Assembly (NCBI GenBank): GCA_021545665.1
Contig: JAJRTX010000164.1
Span: 1 to 18,928, forward strand
Reading direction: 5' to 3'
From: Zetaproteobacteria bacterium
GTDB taxonomy: Bacteria > Pseudomonadota > Zetaproteobacteria > Mariprofundales > Mariprofundaceae
Length of the DNA stretch: 18,928 nucleotides
In this document: piece by piece, positions 16,428 through 18,928 of the stretch
Numbering within the stretch: position 1 is the first letter of the stretch
Layout: each line of letters opens with the position of its first letter
The notes under the pieces: model-generated
What the model was told of the DNA's origin: nothing
What the model saw: only the letters and a program-made list of their open reading frames with translations
Databases searched by the model: none
Program-made: the position numbers and the translations under genes

Positions 16428-17234
16428 GTGCCAGACAGAATAAATGATAAAGTTAATTATTACGATAAGTTATGTTCTCTAATAGATGTACTTCGTGAAG
16501 AATGTCCCTGGGATAACGAGAAAAACATAATGTCTTTACGGCGTTATACCCTTGAAGAAGTACATGAGTTGCTGGAGGCGGTTGATACTGCAAATACGGT
16601 TGGAAACTGGCAGCCACTTAAATCTGAACTTGGTGATCTGTTATTTCATGTAATTTTTTATGCCCGTATTGCCGAAGAGCAAAAGGAATTTAAACTGGCG
16701 GATGTAATTAATACACTGGTTGAGAAGATGATTTCCAGACATCCTCATGTATTCAAAAATACTAAAACCGACGATCTCACTGAGCAATGGGACAAGCTAA
16801 AGGATGCAGAAAATAATGATCGAAAAAGCCTTATGGATGGCATACCTCCTCTTCCGGCATTAAAATATGCACAAAAACAACAGCAGCGTGCAGCACGTGT
16901 CGGGTTTGACTGGAATGATGCTACGGATGTGCTGGTAAAAATGCGTGAGGAACTTGAGGAATTTGAATATGAAGTTACCAATCAATCCAGCATGGAGCGG
17001 CTGGAAGATGAATTTGGTGATGTATTATTCACGTTGACGAATCTGGCCCGTAAGTTGGATCTGGATGCTGAATTGAGTCTGATGCATAGCAATAGAAAGT
17101 TTGGCAATCGCTTTCGTTTAATGGAAACTTTGGCAGCAGATCGGCAAACACCACTGAACGACATGAATCTTGAGGCAATGGAAAACCTCTATCACGAGGC
17201 AAAAAGCATGTATGACAAGGAGTCATCAGTATGA
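16428..17234 (+). CDS. mazG: Nucleoside triphosphate pyrophosphohydrolase MazG
   Basis: A 268-residue house-cleaning enzyme that hydrolyses NTPs and dNTPs to monophosphates; in Escherichia coli it also lowers ppGpp-related stress signalling. Two MazG domains are in tandem. The first has CPWD (26-29), YTLEEVHELLEA (40-51) and ELGDLLFHVIFYA (67-79), which hold the ExxE and ExxD magnesium ligands. The second has REELEEFEYE (173-182) and DEFGDVLFTLTNLARKL (194-210). The HPHVF motif (105-109) is typical. The start is GTG, supported by GGAG 7 nt upstream. Its stop overlaps the start of the next gene by 4 nt. No mazEF toxin pair or relA is adjacent. Confidence 0.95.
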   Translation: MPDRINDKVNYYDKLCSLIDVLREECPWDNEKNIMSLRRYTLEEVHELLEAVDTANTVGNWQPLKSELGDLLFHVIFYARIAEEQKEFKLADVINTLVEKMISRHPHVFKNTKTDDLTEQWDKLKDAENNDRKSLMDGIPPLPALKYAQKQQQRAARVGFDWNDATDVLVKMREELEEFEYEVTNQSSMERLEDEFGDVLFTLTNLARKLDLDAELSLMHSNRKFGNRFRLMETLAADRQTPLNDMNLEAMENLYHEAKSMYDKESSV

Positions 17235-17539
17235 ACAGTAAGTTACTTGATCAGGATGAACAAAGTCAGGACTTGCAGATTCAGATCCCTCCGGATGTTC
17301 AGCGCGGTGTTTATGCTAATCAATTATTTGTCGTGCATAACCATGAGGAGTTTATTCTCGATTTTATACTGGCCATCCCCCCGGCTGGAGTGGTTAATTC
17401 GCGCGTTCTGGTTTCTCCAGCTCACGCCAAACGTATTGTGTCTGTGCTACAGGAGAATATAAGCCGTTATGAGGATCTGTTTGGCCCAATCAAAACGGCA
17501 GAACCGGCTGGTATGCCTGATCACCTTAAGGCAAATTAG
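17231..17539 (+). CDS. DUF3467 family protein
   Basis: A 102-residue small soluble protein of unknown function. After an acidic, Gln-rich N-terminus (about 16 residues) comes the DUF3467 core: IQIPPDVQRGVYANQLFVVH, then EEFILDFILAIPP, then RVLVSPAHAKRIVSVLQENI with a C-terminal helix ending YEDLFGPI. The ATG overlaps the mazG stop (ATGA), and a strong AAGGAG lies 8 nt upstream inside mazG, so the two are coupled. I name no function. The tight link to a nucleotide-pool enzyme is the only clue. Confidence 0.8.
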   Translation: MNSKLLDQDEQSQDLQIQIPPDVQRGVYANQLFVVHNHEEFILDFILAIPPAGVVNSRVLVSPAHAKRIVSVLQENISRYEDLFGPIKTAEPAGMPDHLKAN

Positions 17540-17607
17540 CTGAAAGTATAATATTTCAGGAATAAGTTCTTTACCCTTGAGCTACATCCGCGATACTTGC
17601 CGTTCTT

Positions 17608-18153
17608 ATGCAATGGACTTTATCCAACCAAATCACCATGGGCCGGGTTGTTATTATTCCGGTATTTATGGCTGCTTTCTACCTGCCGGATTCTCTGGGC
17701 CACTTGCTTTCAGGCATATTATTTATCATCGCAGCTGTTACGGACTTGCTGGATGGATATATAGCCAGAAAACGGGGTGAAGTGACAGCATTTGGGCGTT
17801 TCCTCGATCCAGTAGCTGACAAATTACTGGTTGCTGCAGCGTTAGTACTGTTGGTTTCTGCAAATATGACCCCTGCTGTCCTGGCCATCATCATTATTGG
17901 TCGTGAAATCACTATTGGCGCACTGCGTGAATGGTTGGCACAGCATGCAACAGTAGTACATGTTTCCCTGATCGCAAAATGGAAAACCGGATTGCAAATG
18001 ACTGCGATTTCAGTCCTTTTGCTGCATGAGACTACACTTGGTATTCCGTTACACGATGTGGGTCTGATACTGTTATGGATGGCGGCAGTGCTTACGCTAT
18101 GGTCCGGCTATGAATATATCCGTGATGCCTGGCCAGAGCTGACAAACAAATAA
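17608..18153 (+). CDS. pgsA: CDP-diacylglycerol-glycerol-3-phosphate 3-phosphatidyltransferase PgsA
   Basis: A 181-residue inner-membrane enzyme that makes phosphatidylglycerol phosphate, the committed step to PG and cardiolipin. The CDP-alcohol phosphotransferase motif D-x2-DG-x2-AR-x8-G-x3-D-x3-D is complete: Asp46, Asp49-Gly50, Ala53-Arg54, Gly63, Asp67 and Asp71. The N-terminus MQWTLSNQITMGRVVIIPVF matches PgsA (start, then LTxxR). Hydrophobic helices follow near 13-27, 33-48, 72-86, 87-98 and others up to 165. It lies 68 bp after the DUF3467 gene on the same strand. No Shine-Dalgarno is visible before the ATG, so translation may be low or coupled. Its end is about 370 bp before tRNA-Glu(TTC). 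Confidence 0.92.
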   Translation: MQWTLSNQITMGRVVIIPVFMAAFYLPDSLGHLLSGILFIIAAVTDLLDGYIARKRGEVTAFGRFLDPVADKLLVAAALVLLVSANMTPAVLAIIIIGREITIGALREWLAQHATVVHVSLIAKWKTGLQMTAISVLLLHETTLGIPLHDVGLILLWMAAVLTLWSGYEYIRDAWPELTNK

Positions 18154-18479
18154 TTACATTCAGGACTGCATTATTTATCGTAATCCGATATCGCAGCATG
18201 TTCAGGCGCTCAGTCCATTTCGGACCATAGCACGAAACTTGTCAGAAAATCCGGGTACAAGGTTGATTAATCAAAGGATATTTTGCCGGCTACGAGTAAA
18301 ATCCTACGCCCGAATATGCGTATAATATCGAGCAGCCTGCTTCGCTTACCTATACCAAAATCAATATGGGGTGTAGCAGCGGAAAAGAACAAATTCATCA
18401 TACTCATAATATGGCAGAATAATTCGCTACAACCCAGAAAACGAATGCTTTGCCGGGATTCCGATGTCCATATTTTTAA
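18154..18479. other. Intergenic gap between pgsA and tRNA-Glu(TTC)
   Basis: No gene is supported in this stretch of about 325 bp. It contains TATAAT at 18321-18326 without a matching -35, and a short hairpin GTCCatttcGGAC near 18210-18226. I see no terminator for pgsA. A small RNA reading toward the tRNA cannot be ruled out, but nothing in the sequence demands one. Confidence 0.4.
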
Positions 18480-18507
18480 TTGACGCAAACAAGCCTTACG
18501 CTAATCT
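18480..18507 (+). promoter_or_regulatory. Promoter of tRNA-Glu(TTC)
   Basis: TTGACG (18480-18485), the same -35 as for the other tRNA-Glu gene, is followed after 16 bp by TAATCT (18502-18507). A GC-rich discriminator CGCCGCG lies downstream, before the tRNA at 18524. The -10 is weak. Confidence 0.5.
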
Positions 18508-18523
18508 TCGCCGCGTTCATCAA

Positions 18524-18600
18524 GTCCCCATCGTCTAGTCGGCCTAGGACACTGCCCTTTCACGGCGGCAACACCGGTTCGAATCCGGTTGGGGACGCCA
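18524..18600 (+). tRNA. tRNA-Glu (anticodon TTC)
   Basis: A 77-nt cloverleaf with encoded CCA, closely resembling Escherichia coli tRNA-Glu. The acceptor GTCCCCA pairs with TGGGGAC. The anticodon stem CTGCC/GGCGG, with one wobble, frames CTTTCAC, with anticodon TTC at 18559-18561. The T-arm CCGG-TTCGAAT-CCGG is intact. It reads GAA and GAG. Promoter and terminator are separate from the CTC gene. Confidence 0.96.
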
Positions 18601-18609
18601 TTAAAATCA

Positions 18610-18640
18610 AGCACTTACGGAAACGTAAGTGCTTTTTCTT
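18610..18640 (+). terminator. Intrinsic terminator after tRNA-Glu(TTC)
   Basis: AGCACTTACG (18610-18619) and CGTAAGTGCT (18624-18633) form a perfect 10-bp stem closed by a GAAA tetraloop, then TTTTCTT. A clear Rho-independent terminator 10 nt after the tRNA. Confidence 0.92.
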
Positions 18641-18671
18641 TGAATTTTTTCTGAATTACGTCAATTTTGCG

Positions 18672-18785
18672 TCACTAACTGATACACTTGTCCGTTATTT
18701 GGTTCGTGGTGTTTACGAATCACGAGCTGAAGCTGAATCAACGACCTTAAAAGAGATTCTGGATCAATACTCAGAGGAAGTCTAA
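18672..18785 (+). pseudogene. Coding remnant ending 2 bp before the IS21 end
   Basis: A protein-like frame of 37 codons runs to TAA at 18783-18785, just 2 bp before the IS21 terminus. It reads SLTDTLVRYLVRGVYE, continues with acidic and hydrophobic residues, and ends KEILDQYSEEV, with the helical pattern of the C-terminus of a small soluble protein. It has no ATG or credible start, and the frame continues back through the tRNA terminator, so the 5' part is missing. It may be the tail of a gene cut by a mobile element, or chance. I do not recognise the family. Confidence 0.35.
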
Positions 18786-18792
18786 TGTGTCA

Positions 18793-18840
18793 ATCAGCGC
18801 CCAAAATTGACCCCCCATCAGCGTCTAATTTTGACCCCCC
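18793..18840. repeat. Two tandem 24-bp repeats in the IS21 end
   Basis: Copy 1 (18793-18816) and copy 2 (18817-18840) share ATCAGCG at the start and TTGACCCCCC at the end, and differ at a few central bases. Multiple short repeats near each terminus are a feature of IS21-family ends and serve as transposase binding sites. Confidence 0.85.
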
Positions 18841-18844
18841 TAAA

Positions 18845-18928
18845 TCATGCTCGATTCTTAAATCTCCAGCTCTCATTTCCAGTCTCTATAATATCGCAAT
18901 GATGGGTGATTCGATCCAGCATTGCGGT
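18845..18928 (-). CDS. istB: IS21 helper ATPase IstB, C-terminal 27 residues
   Basis: On the minus strand the frame enters at the window edge and ends with TGA at 18845-18847. It reads TAMLDRITHHCDIIETGNES and ends with WRFKN plus two residues, the well-known C-terminal end of IstB (LLDRLTHHC...ETGN.SWRFK). IstB is the AAA+ helper of the IS21 transposase. The N-terminal Walker motifs are outside the window. Confidence 0.92.
   Translation of the reverse strand, partial: TAMLDRITHHCDIIETGNESWRFKNRA

Larger units (their letters stand above)
18788..18928 (-). mobile_element. End of an IS21-family insertion sequence (continues past window)
   Basis: The terminus TGTCAATCAGCGCCC begins at 18788, carries two tandem repeats (18793-18840), and leads into the 3' end of istB on the minus strand. 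This matches the istB-side end of an IS21-family element. The rest lies beyond the window, so intactness and the 4-8 bp target duplication cannot be checked. Confidence 0.85.

Noticed and set aside
18321..18326. Perfect TATAAT before tRNA-Glu(TTC)
   Set aside because: No -35 at 16-18 bp, no extended -10 at correct spacing, and a better tRNA promoter lies at 18480.
18793..18840. Tandem 24-bp repeats as a mini CRISPR or satellite
   Set aside because: The copies are directly adjacent with no spacers and lie at an IS21 end, where such repeats are expected.

Overview
The window is a stretch of ordinary chromosome from a Gram-negative proteobacterium, with both ends falling inside insertion sequences. 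The Gram-negative call rests on two lipoprotein signal peptides and on proteobacterial versions of MetH, ErpA, RlmE, TadA, MazG and a YadG/YadH-type exporter. The proteins look gamma- or zetaproteobacterial. The short Aquifex-type aconitase beside a rubrerythrin-like di-iron protein hints at an iron- or redox-focused lineage, but I cannot name a genus from sequence alone. Base composition is moderate and looks even across the genes.

Layout. Positions 1-132 are the C-terminal end of an IS200/IS605 transposase with its end hairpin. A roughly 400 bp gap follows, then acn (aconitase) and a di-iron ferritin-like protein with a clear sigma-70 promoter, both on +. Convergent to these on the minus strand are apbE (FAD:protein FMN transferase lipoprotein) and metH (cobalamin-dependent methionine synthase). 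Divergent from apbE is erpA (Fe-S carrier) with a strong terminator, then an ABC-2 exporter pair and rlmE (23S rRNA methyltransferase) on +. An unusual repeat-rich gap (about 11.5-11.87 kb) separates rlmE from a minus-strand run dppB-dppC-tadA. Then come ugd (UDP-glucose dehydrogenase), tRNA-Glu(CTC) with its own promoter and terminator, a small Asp/His-rich lipoprotein, and mazG-DUF3467-pgsA. The last genes are tRNA-Glu(TTC) with promoter and terminator, a short coding remnant, and the end of an IS21-family element with the C-terminus of IstB.

The genes do not form one pathway. The local units are the translationally coupled exporter (8982-10690), dppB-dppC-tadA, and mazG-DUF3467. The Fe-S and flavin genes (acn, erpA, apbE) and the di-iron protein share a redox-metal theme, but no operon joins them.

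I found no convincing new multi-gene system. The most interesting signals are small: a net 14-residue in-frame insertion in MetH that carries a DNA palindrome; a roughly 350 bp repeat-like element with a 20-bp wobble-compensated stem; a 109 bp segment bounded by 11-bp inverted repeats; and a coding remnant that stops 2 bp before the IS21 end.
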